A DNA stretch of 64,000 bases from Atherinomorus stipes. Lineage: Eukaryota; Chordata; Actinopteri; Atheriniformes; Atherinidae. Both the position numbers and the translations under genes were made by a program. Positions 11,897 through 25,300 of this stretch are shown here, piece after piece. Positions within the stretch are counted from its first letter, which is position 1, and every line of letters starts with the position of its first letter. The notes below the pieces were generated by a model. It did no database searches. It saw only the letters and a list, made by a program, of their open reading frames with translations, and was not told the origin of the DNA. The stretch covers positions 124,001-188,000 of the forward strand of contig JALJCO010012618.1 of the NCBI GenBank assembly GCA_023101725.1, given 5' to 3'.

Positions 11897-13047
11897 GATA
11901 CCCGATAATATGAAGCTGATTGCCATTGACGATAAAAAAGATAATGATAAAATCTCATGCCAGTCTTGCCACTTCAGCCCTGCTCACCCTTACCTGCAGG
12001 GCTATGTCCATACATGTAAAACACTTAATGAAATGTAATGTACTCAACACCGCCCGGCCATTTAATAGGACAAAAGAGCATATTTTTTTTAAAAAGAGAT
12101 ATATGAATTGAAAAAGGGGCAGCTAATACACCCCTCTTGTCATTTAAATTGCCATATCTTGGCCTCTTGCACGGCACTGACTCTTTGAAGCAGATGTGAA
12201 TGGAAATTCAGTTGGTTTCTTCTCACTTAATTCACACTTGCAGAGTTTTACCTGTTTGGTGCGAAGACGGTTGCCCTGACAGCATATTCTTCACCCATCT
12301 GGCGTGTGGGCTTCAACTTTTCATCAAGCGCATTTGCTGATAAAAGAAACTTGCCATTTGGATGCATACTCTGCTGTGCAGGCTGCTGTCGACAACCTTC
12401 AGGTGTTCTGCCAGTTCCTTGACCCCCACCCAGTGTCATTGAAAGTCCAGCTTGTCAGTGTTAAATGGGGAGATGAGTTTTTGCACTTAAGACAGTTCAA
12501 CTCAGAGATGGCATCAGTACAGCGAGGTAAATGCAACGCACTTGACTGCATCAAAACCATCCTGTTCAGTGTAGTTATTCAGATTCTCCAGGGCTTTTCT
12601 TGCCATTCTCTTAAATGCACATGCATATACGTACGATATGAGTAGGTATTTATATGCACGCACAAACTTTAAAGCTGCAGAATATACAAAAATAGATTTA
12701 AGTTATTGCTACCCTTGCAGTCTCTCCTTACTTGCCTTGATTTCTCACAAACCTACCACCTTCTTCAACCCTGTCGTGTCCACTAACACCCCAAACTGGC
12801 TTTTAATGATTTGGAAAGAAATGCCAGAATAAGGAAATTTCAACCTGTGAAGGTCCAGAAAGTCCAGGAACCGCAGATGAAATGAGGCCAAAAAAAACGA
12901 GAAAAAAAAAGTTGGTTTGTTGGTCTTTGTTTCAGATCTGTGGCATATGAACGCAGACCGTTAAGGCTTGTAAAAATCAATAGCAACCCACTGAGCCAAA
13001 GACATCAGTGAGGCATTCACACCAGATAGTCCACTAGACTCGGTCCA

Positions 13048-13222
13048 ATAGGCTTTATGCACAACTCCAGTACTTCCTGAACATAATACTGCACCTTTGT
13101 TTCCTGTCTTTCATGGTTGGATGTACGATTAATCCAGGTGTGTCTGACCTCAGCAAATGGGTCTGGATTAATCAGTTCAGTATTAAGTTCAGGAATTACT
13201 GGAGCTGTGCATAAAGGCCATT
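13048..13222. repeat. Hairpin element copy with internal deletion
   Basis: It has the same ends as the element at 9566-9780 (TAGGCTTTATGCACAACTCC and GGAGCTGTGCATAAAGGCCA) and the GATTAATCCAG core. The right arm is shortened, so the hairpin is imperfect. Confidence 0.8.
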
Positions 13223-13385
13223 GGGGATTCGGCTCAGTTGGTGGGTAGGGGTGATCTCCCAGACCAAGATCGCATTCACGCTGAACTTACTAGCCAAACG
13301 AGCCAGATTCCCGTTGCCTGAGCTGCCACTTCTTCCAAGCAAGTCATGTACTGTATATTATATTTTATAATGTTCTGTGTATATA

Positions 13386-13891
13386 CAGTCATCCTCAGAA
13401 TTATTCATACCCTCCGAATAAAGAAAAGGCTAGATTCACCATAGTAATTCAAATATCAAGAAACGAATAATAAATCACAATTTAAAAAATCATAATATAG
13501 TGAAACAAGATACTGCTTTTGAATTTTGGTTGAAAATAATGATTTTAAAAAACAAATAAACTGTCCCAGACACATAAGAGCATCTTTCCCATGAACAGTG
13601 GACCAACATACATGTCAACAGGTGTAGAAGTGTTTTTGAACATGACAGAAAACACCTGATTACAGCGATTGCCTCAGTGTTGCTCAACAAAATTTTAGCT
13701 TCATAGCTAAATAGTTTACTTGCTTTATTTTTCTGGTTTGTTTTTTAAGTTTCTTTCGTACCACAATTCAAAATCAATCAATTTTCATAGAATTTTTATT
13801 TATTACTTTTGTCAGTTTCAACTTATTTTACCGACAGCTGATTTTTTTTCCCTTCTTTATTGGAGGGTATGAATAATTTTGAGGACGACTG
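13386..13891. mobile_element. Tc1-like non-autonomous element (MITE)
   Basis: TA at 13384-13385 and 13892-13893 flank inverted ends CAGTCATCCTCAGAATTATT and AATAATTTTGAGGACGACTG. A TA duplication with a CAGT start is the Tc1/mariner signature. The roughly 506-bp interior has no transposase. Related copies are at 30796-31294, 31869-32407 and the interrupted one ending at 43332. Confidence 0.85.
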
Positions 13892-16800
13892 TATGTACTG
13901 TTTCGGCATCACAGAGCCTCCATTTCACAACTAATTACTTTTAAAACTGCATATTTTAGTGGGTACTTAATAAGAACTGAGATGTTTTCTTCTGATCATA
14001 TATTTATTCAAACTTTCACATCGTTGTCGCTCCGCGTTTCTTCTAAAGAAGTCCAACACTTGCATTTGTTTTGGTAGCGTTTACCATGTGGAACATGTAT
14101 GATTATGAACCATGATATTAACTCACAATACCACGCTGAGCCAAATGCAGTGTGGTAGTTTTAGTCCTTTTCCTGCATTTGGTCCGCTTCAGTCGTAAGG
14201 AGACCCGTGTTTATAGGCGGGCCGAGTCCAGTAGGCATCTTTGTGAAACATTGGAAAGGTAGCGCCTTTCTCACCTCTGATTGGCTAGATTCGAGGCTTA
14301 GGTTTAGGGAAAAAGGTCAGGGGAAAGGTTTAGGTTGGCTCATTGTGAGATGACTTTTCAGGGCCAAATCAAATAGCCGATCGGGGTGAGACTTTCTAGT
14401 CAATCAGAGGCATCCTATGTTTCGCAAATTCGTGTCAATCCGCTTGTTTGGTCCGAATCAGAGTCCGTTTGCGCATTCACAATACCCCCAAACGAAGCAG
14501 ACTTTCTGAGCAAAGGGACCCTGAATCGAATCAAAAAGGCTGGTGTGAATGTGCCCTTAGACGTCTTATCAAAATTTAGACCGAAATTCACCTGATTATA
14601 ATCTGTCTATATTTTAGCCTGAATCTAGACGTTAGAATTTAATCCATTATTTATTAAATGTTAAATTAAAAAACAACTGTAAGCTGTATAAATGATAGCC
14701 AAATGTTGGGTTAAAACAGTTGGCTAGTCAGTGATCAATGTAAAGTACAGTGTAAGCTAGTCTGAGCTAAGATGGCTAAAAAAAATGACATTTCTAGACC
14801 TGTGGTAGACCGATGTTCTAAGGACCATTAGATGTCTTTTAGACCAAAAGATACTCAGTGGGAAAATTTGTTTACCATCCGCTGTGGCTGGTAAAACAGA
14901 TTTTTGGTGATTTCTTTCTTTTTCAGCCACAACTCTTTTATCTCCAGTAATTGTTCTTCAGTAGTATTTCTGCAAGTACTCGTGTCAGTAGAAGTGGTGT
15001 ATGTAGCATGCTTCACAGTGTCTTATTGCCACTGATGGAGCTAGTTCAGAAACTTGAGGACATGTGCTTATTTTCACCGTTGGAAGTCAGTCATTTGTAA
15101 GTAGCCAGCTGTGTTGGGTCAGAAGGGAGCCAGGAAATAAACAGGACTCTGAATCAGCTTTCTTTCTTTTTTTATTTCAGCACAAGAGCAGATGGTTGAA
15201 GTGTTAAATCTGCTGCAAAAGAAAAGATCCGATGAGCAATACGTTTTCAAACAACTTTGCTTTAAGGTTCTGTTTTTTTCAGCCTTTTCAGCCAAGGTTT
15301 CTCTGAGCAAACCTAGTTGTGCCCGGCCCCTTAGCTTGGAGTTAAACACATATTCTTTGGCACATGTAGAAGAATGATGGGGAATGCAGCTCGTCATGCC
15401 ACGAGCTCCCTGAAAAATCAACCTGAGAAAAATGGATCTATTATTCTCTGCTTTTGTTCTACGAGGTGACCAGACCAGTTGATCAAATGCTTCATTTCCG
15501 TTCATTTTTCTTCCCTGCCTTGCTACTTAAACCCTTTAAGCAGGGACAAAGCAGTCTATGACCTGTTTTCTGACAAGAGAGGATGTCAACACAATAGTTG
15601 CCTTCACACAGTGGAGTCATTAGTCAGATTGTGTCGGGCAGCTTAGAAAGGAGGCTTGCTCTCAGAGGGTTTGATCCAATGCCTTCCTGTTCTTGATAAT
15701 GATCCTTTTCCAAGCACATTGAGCACAGTTTCCAGCTCAGTCCAGGTTGTATTTTTTTTAAGTCTTCTATCATATTTAATGTACTTGAACGAATCATGGC
15801 ACTCTACTATTTTTCTGGCACTGCCTGGCCTTTCCAGACCTTCCCAAACCCTGACTCTTGCTCTCTATGATGTAATTCCTCCGCATGTGTTGCCTTATAT
15901 CTGCTCTGTGCACCCCGCGTCTGGCCTGGCTTTTATCACACAGAACAACTAGGGAAAATACTTCTTTCATCCTGACTTTAAGACACGCATCATTAAAACT
16001 TTACACAGTTTCTGTTGTCTGAGGATGACATTGCTCCTCTCCTGTCATGTACTGGTTGGTTCTAGTTGTTCTCTATACTGTTTCAATACTCTTTGATAGG
16101 TTAAACAGGGAAGGATTTATTCCAATATGACTCATCCATTATATGAAGAAAAAAGTGAGTTTCTAAAGCTCAAGTTTTAATGAAAGTTTGTCAAAATGGC
16201 AGTTCTTAAAACCTTACTTGACTTGAGTTAAAATCAATGAGCTGACTGATGATTTTCTTCTCCAAATGGATATATTATTTGGAATAGATTTTTTCATGTA
16301 CTGTGTCTGTAATGTCCTTAGGTGATGGTAAGTGACACTAGCAGTTGGTAGATGTGTAAGATATTAGGCTGCTAAGCAGTTCTTTCATTTCTCTCTCTTA
16401 CATGGGGTAGCACAACTCAACTTAGTGGCCTGTCTTTCAACCAAATAGGGCTCTTTATTATTTTTACTCATGTTTTTTCCCTTTTAAATCGTTCTACATG
16501 TATGTGTTGTAATTTGCAAGTGCTGGATTTTATTGGCACTGTTTGGATTAAATGAAGGATCCTTGTTTAAATGTATGGATCAAGACTCAATTAATTATGA
16601 ATTGTTCTTTTTCAGCATTTTTTTCCATGTTTGTACTGTATTGAAATACTTTTTGAAATATGCATAATTATGTCAATGTGATGCTGTTTTATTTGAATGC
16701 ATTTTTTTTAAATAATTCAATGGGTTTGATCAGAAAGAAACTTTTCATGTCCATGTGTGTCAAGACTGCAGTTTTGTCTGGTTTTATGCTAATATGAATT

Positions 16801-16975
16801 ATGCGCATTGTATCGGTGGTAGTGAGGAGGAAGTGGAGGATATTGCTGACATTGTAATGTATCTGAACTTCTGAAGCATGTTTTGCAAACCCTTGCTGTA
16901 CATATTGTGTATTCAGTGTCATGTTACCTGTTGTTTTCCGTGTGTTTCTTGTATATGGCTTTTAATTAAAAGTGC

Positions 16976-17402
16976 TTTAAAAAGATTTCTCAAGCTTGTT
17001 TAACTGTGGTCTTATTTGCCCCTTTCTGTCATTTGAAAGGGGGCTGGGGTGCAAAAGATCACCTGTTAAGCTGCAGTATCTGTAAAGTCAAACTACAGTT
17101 GGAAATTTCTAAATATCTTTTATAATATATGAAATATCTGAAGATCAGTCCATTGAAAAAAAAATGTTTTTAATGTTTATTCAACACTCGCACTCCCTGA
17201 CCTTTCTCAACAAGACTAAATTTTGCCACTATGAAAAGTAACTACATCCTAATGAATGGTCTGATTTCTGTTAGCAGATTACACTCAGACATAGTACCCA
17301 ACCATGCCACACAGAGGTGCTGTTGACCTGCATAAGTTCAGCAGAGCAGCTGCATCCTCCCAGTTGTTTTCAGAGGGATTTTGAGGTTTGAAGTGACATT
17401 AA
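16976..17402. other. Intergenic, nothing recognised
   Basis: AT-rich sequence between the candidate cbx6 polyadenylation region and a TTAA element. I see no open frame, repeat boundary or RNA gene. Confidence 0.4.
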
Positions 17403-18264
17403 AGGGGAAGTTAAGGATTTTTGACATAGGGCCTCATTTTCGAGTGAGCCAGGATACTACTTCTCACAGGACACAGTTTCAACATATTTCATTCCGTTAT
17501 TCTAGTTCCAGGAGGTCGCCGATGCTAATGCTAGTGTGAGTCAATAGGAATCTTGTAGCCTGTCACTAAAACCAATCTTATCCACTCCACAAAACATCCA
17601 CGGAAAATCATTTCTAACTTAAAACTATCTGTGTAAATGCTGTGTTAATAGAATAATGTTACAAATAAGACTAACCTTGTATTTTGTTGCATTTTGATTG
17701 TTGCTGCTGAGACACTTTACAAAGTTTTACTTCTGATTTGGCAGCGGAGTGATGTCATTTGCTGCTATGTGTATGAAGGAATCTGATTACACAAATATAG
17801 AGTGAGAACTACGGCCACGTCTGAAAGGCATGAGGATATGTCAGATTTTGAAGATGATTTTGAACTTTTTTCATCAAACTGTCACCATATCTCTATGAGC
17901 CGGAATACACTGACAATGGTAGTAACACTACCACCCGGAAACAAAGCATTCAAACTAGTTCCTCAATATGAAATGCAAAACTTGTCACACAAGGCTAGTT
18001 TTACTTGTTTAACACACGAGTTTACTAGTTTAACGGCATTTACACAGATAGGCTTGCTGATTTGCCTCGGATGCTCTGTGGAGTGGATAAGATTGGTTTT
18101 AATGACAGGCTAGCAATTCCTATTGACTCACACTAGCATTAGCATCAGCAACCTCCTGGAACTAGAATAATGGGATGAAATATGTTGAAACTGTTTTCAG
18201 TGATAAGTAGTACTTTGGCTCACTTGTAAATGAGGCCCTATGTCAAAAATCCTGAACTTCCCCT
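17403..18264. mobile_element. TTAA-flanked foldback transposon
   Basis: TTAA at 17399-17402 and 18265-18268 flank an 862-bp element. Its arms are inverted over about 200-250 bases: the left begins AGGGGAAGTTAAGGATTTTT and the right ends AATCCTGAACTTCCCCT. Both arms carry GATGCTAATGCTAGTG or its inverse, and GGATAAGATTGG or its inverse. No transposase is present, and the 103-codon frame at 17802-18113 is internal to the repeat. The ends are compatible with Kolobok or piggyBac-like superfamilies; I cannot choose between them. Confidence 0.85.
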
Positions 18265-18268
18265 TTAA

Positions 18269-20140
18269 GGTCATCACGCCTTGGGATTCAGCTCTGTCTT
18301 TTGATACTGAGATGAATCAAACAGCCTTATTTTTCTCTTCGGAGCTTAATTTTTAAAATGTGAGGACAGTTGGTCGCATAGAGAGATGGAGGAATGGCAA
18401 ATGTCATTTCATTGTTTCCTCCTCATCTAATATCTGCTCAGATGTCACTCTGCTTGTGACCCAGATGGAACTAAAATAGTTGTCATATTTTGGTATGAGT
18501 GGCCCACATCAATGTGTGGGCTGGTTTAGATACATCGGTGGGGTCTGAAAACTTGTTTTTAACTTGATGGCATTGGCAGCTTTGTGGGGAAAATATTCTG
18601 CCTCGCAATTTTGAATCATTCTCTAAAAGTTGACACTCACTTGAAGATCTAGCTTAAAATTAATTTAATATGAGGCACTTGTGATTGTTGAAGACAGTGT
18701 GCTTGAACAGGCATTACATCTGTCATTCGTTCCCACAAAGATAGTAGAGATGTGTGCTGGTGTGTATTTGTGCGTGCAAGATTTGTCATATATGGAGATT
18801 AATTTACAATCTGGGTTATTGGGCACTCCACTGAAACCTTATTAAATTGGAATTTGAGCTTCTGACTGGTGGATACATCACGTAAACTTCATTTTGAGCC
18901 AATCAAAATATCTCCACCTGCTGTTTTCATGAGTGGTCTGTTTTATATTAGTTTGAGGAAGACACTGTGGCTGTTACTTGTATTGCAAACAGCTAAAAAG
19001 GGATGAGGGTTCTTTCGAACTCGTGTCTTCGTCAACCAAGACAGAAGAACAGAAATATTTCCAAGAGACAAGAGGTTCGAGTTAATGCAAGAAGAGTGAA
19101 GCAATTTCATTGTGGTTTTGCAATAAATAAAGCTTTATCATTGCAAAATGTAGTTTACATGCAGTACACTGAGGTAAGATAAAAAGTTTACAATCCCATG
19201 TCAGCAGCTATTAAATCAGAGGTGGTTTTAGCTCATTTATGGGGGTGCTAAAGCACCCCTAAACTGAATCCAAGCACCCCTAAAATTTTAGAGATTTTTA
19301 TAGGCTATATATTTTAAAAGTATATCCTCTTTGTTTTTACAAACTTGAAATGTGTAAAAATAAAAAATAAAATAAAATACTGTACTGGAAATGCAATATT
19401 ATCACAACAAAAACATAGCAAACCCCACCTATCAAAATTTTTTTGATCCCACCCACATCACATATTTCAAATAGTAGCAGTAATAGCCTAACTTTGTTTT
19501 TATGATCAATAGGCCTGTTCAAAATATAAGTTTTTGAAATTGTCAGCATCTCCATAAATTAGGAAGAAAAAGTGGGTTTTGGTGGATCTGGTTCACCATT
19601 GTAGCTGCTAACTAACACTTGCATCCTCTGTGCCTAGCCATGTTATTAGACTTATTTATGACTTAGACTTGTGTTATTAATGTATGTGTGTGTGTGTGTG
19701 CACGTATGCATACATGGGTTGAAATTTGTGGGTGGGAGAGACAGGCTCAAATTTCTCTATGTTTTTTTTAATTGTATTTTATGCTGTTAAGAACTTAATG
19801 ATGCATTTTTTTTGTATAAAAAGTGCTATATAAATAAAATATGACTGATTGTAACAAGGCACCAGTGAGCTAAAGTGAGCTCACTACTTGCTCAGGCTGA
19901 GTCCCAGTTGCTAGCCAGCTGGCTAACTTCTCTTTACAGCTTCCACTAGCTATTCTTCAGTTAATCATAGTACATGTAAAACAGCTGCACAGCCCTTCCT
20001 CAAGATTAATTTGTTCACAATGTTGAAATAGAAAAACAAGGAACTGAACTTGTTTCTCCAGTGCTCTGCAAATTCAAAGCAGAAATCTGTAGTCTTAGCA
20101 TACATAGCTAATCGTGCTTGTAATAAATACTGTATAATGG
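18269..20140. other. Intergenic, no gene recognised
   Basis: No exon-like frame or protein similarity was recognised. A short GT dinucleotide run sits near 19685-19700. Around 19210-19280 the phrase AAGCACCCCTAAA occurs twice, a possible decayed repeat end. Otherwise nothing structured is seen. Confidence 0.4.
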
Positions 20141-20149
20141 ATTGTATTT

Positions 20150-20425
20150 ATGTACAGTAGGGCTTTTCAAGGCACCTAAAGCACTTTACATTGAATCCAT
20201 TATTCATTCTCTCCACATACACACCAGTGCTGGTAACCTACACGTGTACCACAACTGCTGTGTGTACAGTACCACTGCATTCATACAGTCATTCACATTC
20301 ATATAACAGAGGTGCTGACACTGAAGGCTAAGCAAATTGTCTTGCTCAGGGATTTAAAGGTAATGAATTGGATAGAACTCTCAACCTTACAGGTATCAGA
20401 CAACCCACTCAACCACCTAAACCTA
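20150..20425. repeat. Dispersed repeat of unknown class
   Basis: The stretch GGCTTTTCAAGGCACCTAAA followed by GCACTTTACATTG and a CATTCACATTCATA tract resembles a very common fish interspersed repeat (typically ending in an AGCGCTTTACA-type motif). No terminal repeat or poly-A was found, so the class is left open. Confidence 0.4.
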
Positions 20426-20992
20426 GTACCCTATATGTCTTGGAGCTTATGGACATTTTATTACAATCAAAACTTGATTTGAGACACCTCAAATATACAG
20501 TAATTGTGGCACACCTTAACAGTGGGCCTACAAAGTAAAAAATGACACTTTATTCTGAAAACTGTTCTAAAATAGACCTTTTAGAGGTGTTAAAGAAAGA
20601 CAGACAAAAAAAATACAAAACCCAGAATTATCGAGGACATCTTATATTTTCATAAATTTTTCAAATGACTTTGGCAATGATGATCTCCAATGACTGTATG
20701 CCCTCAGAAGACCCAGTCAATCCTTTGGTCTACTTATTGAAAGATATATATGTGGAGCACTTTGAAATGTTGTACAATCTTGGAGCATTGATGATGAATC
20801 AGTTTCTTACTGTTCACTTACCACCACCCATGTTGTCAATTAAACAAATTGAGGCTGCATGTATAAAACATTTCAAGATCATATACTTTATGCTTTCTAT
20901 TGCTAACAGCAATCTTCACACTTTTTCTTATGAAGCTTTGACTGGATTTGGAATTACATCCCCAACAGCACTGTGTTGCTAATCACTGATGT

Positions 20993-21188
20993 TATGGGCT
21001 ATATGCACAAGTCAGCTCCTTTGTTTCTTGTCTTTCATAATTGGACAAACTGATTAATCCAGGTGTGCCTGACCTCAGTAACCTCGACAATGGCCACACA
21101 CTCCTGGATTAATCAGTTTGTCCAGTAATGAAAGACAGGAAACAAAGGAGCTGGCTTAAGTTCAGGAAGTAGTGGAGCTCTGCACATG
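20993..21188. repeat. Hairpin element copy upstream of nptxr
   Basis: This is a diverged copy of the 9566-9780 hairpin: GACAAACTGATTAATCCAGG on the left pairs with CTGGATTAATCAGTTTGTCC on the right, and CTCCTTTGTTTCTTGTCTTT pairs with AAGACAGGAAACAAAGGAG. The loop is about 30 bases. Confidence 0.8.
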
Positions 21189-22034
21189 TGAATAATATTC
21201 ACATCATAGTTAGATGATAAGTAAATGATAACATGTTAAACTTCATGTTGCATGTGAGCATTCTCGCTATGAATTCAAAAATCTTGGAGCATTAATTGCT
21301 GCCATGACTGTTCTCTAGACTTGTCACCTTCTCTCGTGGATGTGGAAGTTTAAGAGACAAACAAACCTGTTATTTCTTTTAGGCAACTCCTGCAATGCGT
21401 GGATTATGATGTCCAGTTGATGCATAAAATTGATGCATAATCCTAGTTATCCACACCAAGCATTGAACTTATAAACCACCGATCGATTTATACGTGTTTT
21501 ATTTGGTTGAACTTACATGAAAAATGAAGAAAATCTTCACTTTTCATTTGGACTGTTTGTCAATTGAAGAAAGACAGGATAGATATTTTAGTGCTGGATT
21601 TGTTGGCATCAGTCTTGACTTCTACATGTAGTTTGGACTGCCTCCCTCCTCCTCACATTATCATATTGCTTTTCCTTTCCTCTCTTCTGTCCATGCATGT
21701 ATATGAGTATACATGACACATGTGACAAGGAATGACATGTGAATGTCATCTGAATTGTAACTTAGACTCTAAGATCCACTCTTGACCAATCCTGAAAGTG
21801 AGGACCAACCAAAATGTCCTCACTTTCCAAAAATGACCTCACTTTATTGGTTAAAAACACCAAAGCGGTCCTCACAATGTAGGAAGTGCAGGAATACGCA
21901 CATACGCAGACACACACATGCACACACACGCATTGCATATCAATCTATTGCGGCCTTGTTTGCTCTTGCAGCTGCTAGAGGATCACCTCTGCTCTGATGA
22001 ACGCATGCCCACAGTCTCGCTCCTCCTCCAGCAG

Positions 22035-22048
22035 GTCCCCATGGTAAC
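22035..22048 (+). promoter_or_regulatory. nptxr: Candidate RFX (X-box) site upstream of nptxr
   Basis: The bases GTCCCCATGGTAAC fit the degenerate X-box pattern RYYNYY-N(1-3)-RRNRAC with a 2-base spacer, and match 11 of 14 positions of the palindromic RFX site GTTGCCATGGCAAC. It lies 324 bases upstream of the nptxr ATG, in a segment (about 21970-22190) that ends in a strong donor GTAC|GTAAGT and could be a 5' UTR exon or promoter. Function is not shown. Confidence 0.4.
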
Positions 22049-22371
22049 GTACGGAATAGAGCAGCTTAGCAACAAGGAGACAGAGAGGGAGCATCTCTTG
22101 TCCAGACAGCGCGGTGCCATCAATAATACACTCAGAGGGTGGCAAGAAGACGACGGCAGCGCCATTGGCAAACAGTGAACCTGCTGTACGTAAGTACCAC
22201 ATTCAGATGATCTCAACTACACCTCAACTAAGTTAACCAACTAGGCCATAACGTGGTTTTAGAGTACTCGGGTGTAGTCTGCTGGGTTCTTTCGAGAGTG
22301 ATGCTTTGGGTTTACTAGTTAACATCCGCTGTCTTCTCTGTCGTGTCGGCTTTCATTCAGTTCCAGTCGTT

Positions 22372-25300
22372 ATGAAGTTTGTGGTGGTGCTAGTGGGAGC
22401 GGGCACTCTGGCCTTCCTCGGTGCGGTCATCTGCATCATCGCTAGTGTTTATCCCCGAAAACGCGGAGAACCCTCCAGCGATAACGGCACGTTGACATCG
22501 GAGGCGCTGCTCCAGCCCCTGGAGCCCGGTTCGGTGGCTCACGCCGGACCCCTGGGTGCTCTTCACGGCGCGGGCTCCTACGATATAGGGAACGGACTCG
22601 GCGGCATCGGCCTGGAAGTTCCCACTCTGAACGAGCTCAATATCGGGGAGGAGACAGGTGGAGGTTCCGCCAAACAGTTCAGCTTCAGCCGCCTGATCTG
22701 CACTCCTGTGCCCGTCGGAGAATGTAAGAGCAAAGATGTGAGACAGCAACGGGACCGGCAGCAGGCGGATGAGCCGCGGTACGGCACGGGGGATGAGGAC
22801 CTCCGGACAACCGCGGAGGAACTCCGGCAGACGGTTTTGCAGCAGAACGACCAGATTCTTATGGATCAGAGGACCATCCGGGAGCTGACGGGGAAGCTAA
22901 GTGAGTGTGAAAGTGGCTTGGAGGACGAGAAGGGCGCCCCGGCGAGGAGCATCGGGGTGTGGAGCGGCAACCGCCGCGTCATGGCCGGAGATGAGGTGAG
23001 CTCCTCCGCCGCGGCGCAGCTGCAGACGGCGCGCGCTGTAGAGGAGCTGGCCAGGGCTATCATGGACCTGAAGGACCGCATTGAAAAACTTGAGGTAGGG
23101 CTTTATTATTTTATTTTATTAAAAAAAAAACTACGAAGTTTCCTTTTATATCAATATTTTGGAAACAGTCAAAAACTTTGTACATCCAGTGATTAACCCA
23201 ACTCTTGTGCAATCTAGGTTAGACCCATGCCTGTCCATGCCAGACAGATGTCCCAACATTAGGTTGTGGATTGCAGTATATAAAGCCCCTGGTAAAAGTG
23301 AACAAGTAATCCTCTCAGAATGTCCTATTTAGCTAAATTAAAAGATTCAGATCAGATGTGACACAGCTCTGCTGCTGCAGACATAATGACAGTTTAAAGG
23401 CCTGTGCAGTGGATCTATTTGTCATATTCTGTAGTGCGCACACACCCTCCCTCCCAATAGTCCTCCCTGCTTCTTTCATCTTCACCTCACCTCTCTGAAA
23501 AGTGACTTATGACACATTTGCCTTTCATGTCTTGTGCACATGCCCATGGACTCAGGGGAAATCTTTCCACCTCCTGTCTCTCCTGCACCCCACCCCTCAT
23601 TATGTCAGGCCTCTACCTCAGCACCCAGCAGCAGGATACAGACATGCATAAAACATAAAGCTGGCTGGACAGGGAAAATGGATAGTGGAGGGAGAGGGGG
23701 TGCGGGCAGGTATGTGTATGTTTGCAGAGACTGAGACATGCGGAGGGTTATAAACACACATATACACACAATGCTGCTGCATCACTGCCAGCCCCCTCCA
23801 TGCACAGTCCGTTACAAGGTTGTCTCCATCAGAGTGAATTTATATCCTGCATGTCCAGATCCAATACTGCCTCAGCATCTCTTGGCATTATATATCGCCC
23901 TCGCAGCTGTCTCATCCATTCTAACAGCTCTACCTCTGTTTGCTGCTGCTTCACCAACTCCTATTTTTCATCTATGGTCTGCAAACTAACACCTCTGCTG
24001 CTTGGCTACTTAATCATCAGTTCAACAGATTATAGTAAAACCATTATAAATAGGAAGAAATGACATAATTCCTGCTACAGCAAAAGACAGGAATACACTC
24101 ATGCTCGTATTCCTAAATATTCCTGGCTTTGTCTTCTCAAACATGAATGGGATTAGATTTTCCATTTCAAGTATTTTAGTGACCCCGGCTATAAATGGCA
24201 AAAGAAACGCTTAAAAAAAAGAAAGAAAGTCAGACTTGGCTATTAATCTTGAGCGATGCATTCTGAAAAAGGGGGCAATGTTGTGTGAACGTGTTGCTTA
24301 TAATTGAATCTTGATAGAAAAAAAAGGCTCTGCACTCTGAAGTTTAATTAGTATGTTATCACAAAGTTGATCTTCAAACACAAAAAACACGAGCAAAAGG
24401 GAATTAAAAAGTTGTATAAAAAGGTCACATAAAGGTAGTATGGAAAATTTGCCAGTCCCTAAATCCCAGTTCACAGAGAGCTCCAGCTGAGGCGCACCAT
24501 CTTGCAAAAAACTAATCAATGCAGAAAACACACATAACATCCTCATAACCGAAGTAAACACGATTTGGACATTGAAAAAAATAATGGAATTTGTTTAATG
24601 CTATTTATTGCACTTTTTAATTTTCTTGTGAGTCCTGAAACTCAACACTTGTATGTAAATTCTTATATTACTACTACTTCTACAGCCTTTGCGTGCTTAT
24701 ACACACTGCTTGCAAAAGCACCACATAGTAATAATGAGTCAGTAGCTATTTCTGCGTCTACTAAACAGGATGATGTTGCTATTCTTATTTTTTTACAAGT
24801 GTGATACTAATGTTGTCAAAGAAAATGGCAATATTTTTATTTATAAACATAATAAACTCTTCAAATTTACTGTTTAATCCTCTGCATTGTACCTTTTGAA
24901 CGGATATTTCTGTGTCCCTTTCAGCTTGAGTTTATGGTTATTAATACAGTATAGAAGCCTGTAGCCTGCTCAGAATGAAATATTTTGAGATAATTGGGTG
25001 CTAAATTGCTCATGACAGTAAGCTGAAGAAAACAAATGAAAAATATCTTTGTGAATCTGTGCTACCAGTTTACACCGTAAACTCTGCTCTTGAATACTGT
25101 AGAGATTGATCCGATACCTGGATCGGATATCGGCTCAGATGTTGGCTAATTAATTAGCTGGATCAGATATTGGATTAATGCGGCCGATCCAGCATTCCGA
25201 TCCAGTCATTTTTTAGAAAAAATTAAAGCATGATAAATGTACACTTTCTTTGTTGATGAATAATATTAAGTACATTTATATCTTTGTTAATTTGTTACCT

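Larger units (their letters stand above)
11897..16975 (+). other. cbx6: cbx6 3' UTR and downstream flank
   Basis: The cbx6 3' UTR begins at 11897. An AATTAAA-type signal near 16963 within TTTTAATTAAAAGTGC is a candidate far polyadenylation site, but I cannot place the true end. The interval contains a hairpin repeat (13048-13222) and a Tc1-like element (13386-13891). No conserved gene was recognised; the 128-codon minus-strand frame at 15119-15505 shows nothing familiar. Confidence 0.35.

Noticed and set aside
10530..11958. Several alternative frames of 80-128 codons on both strands over cbx6 exon 5
   Set aside because: They are shadows of the GC-rich, Pro/Ser-coding exon; only the frame joining the chromodomain and Pc box is spliced in phase.
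15119..15505. 128-codon minus-strand frame downstream of cbx6
   Set aside because: No recognisable domain, no splice partners and an AT-rich composition typical of chance frames here.
21918..22178. Possible coding exon upstream of nptxr
   Set aside because: The frame begins in a CACACA run, shows no pentraxin similarity and is stopped before the donor at 22190. A 5' UTR or promoter reading is better.
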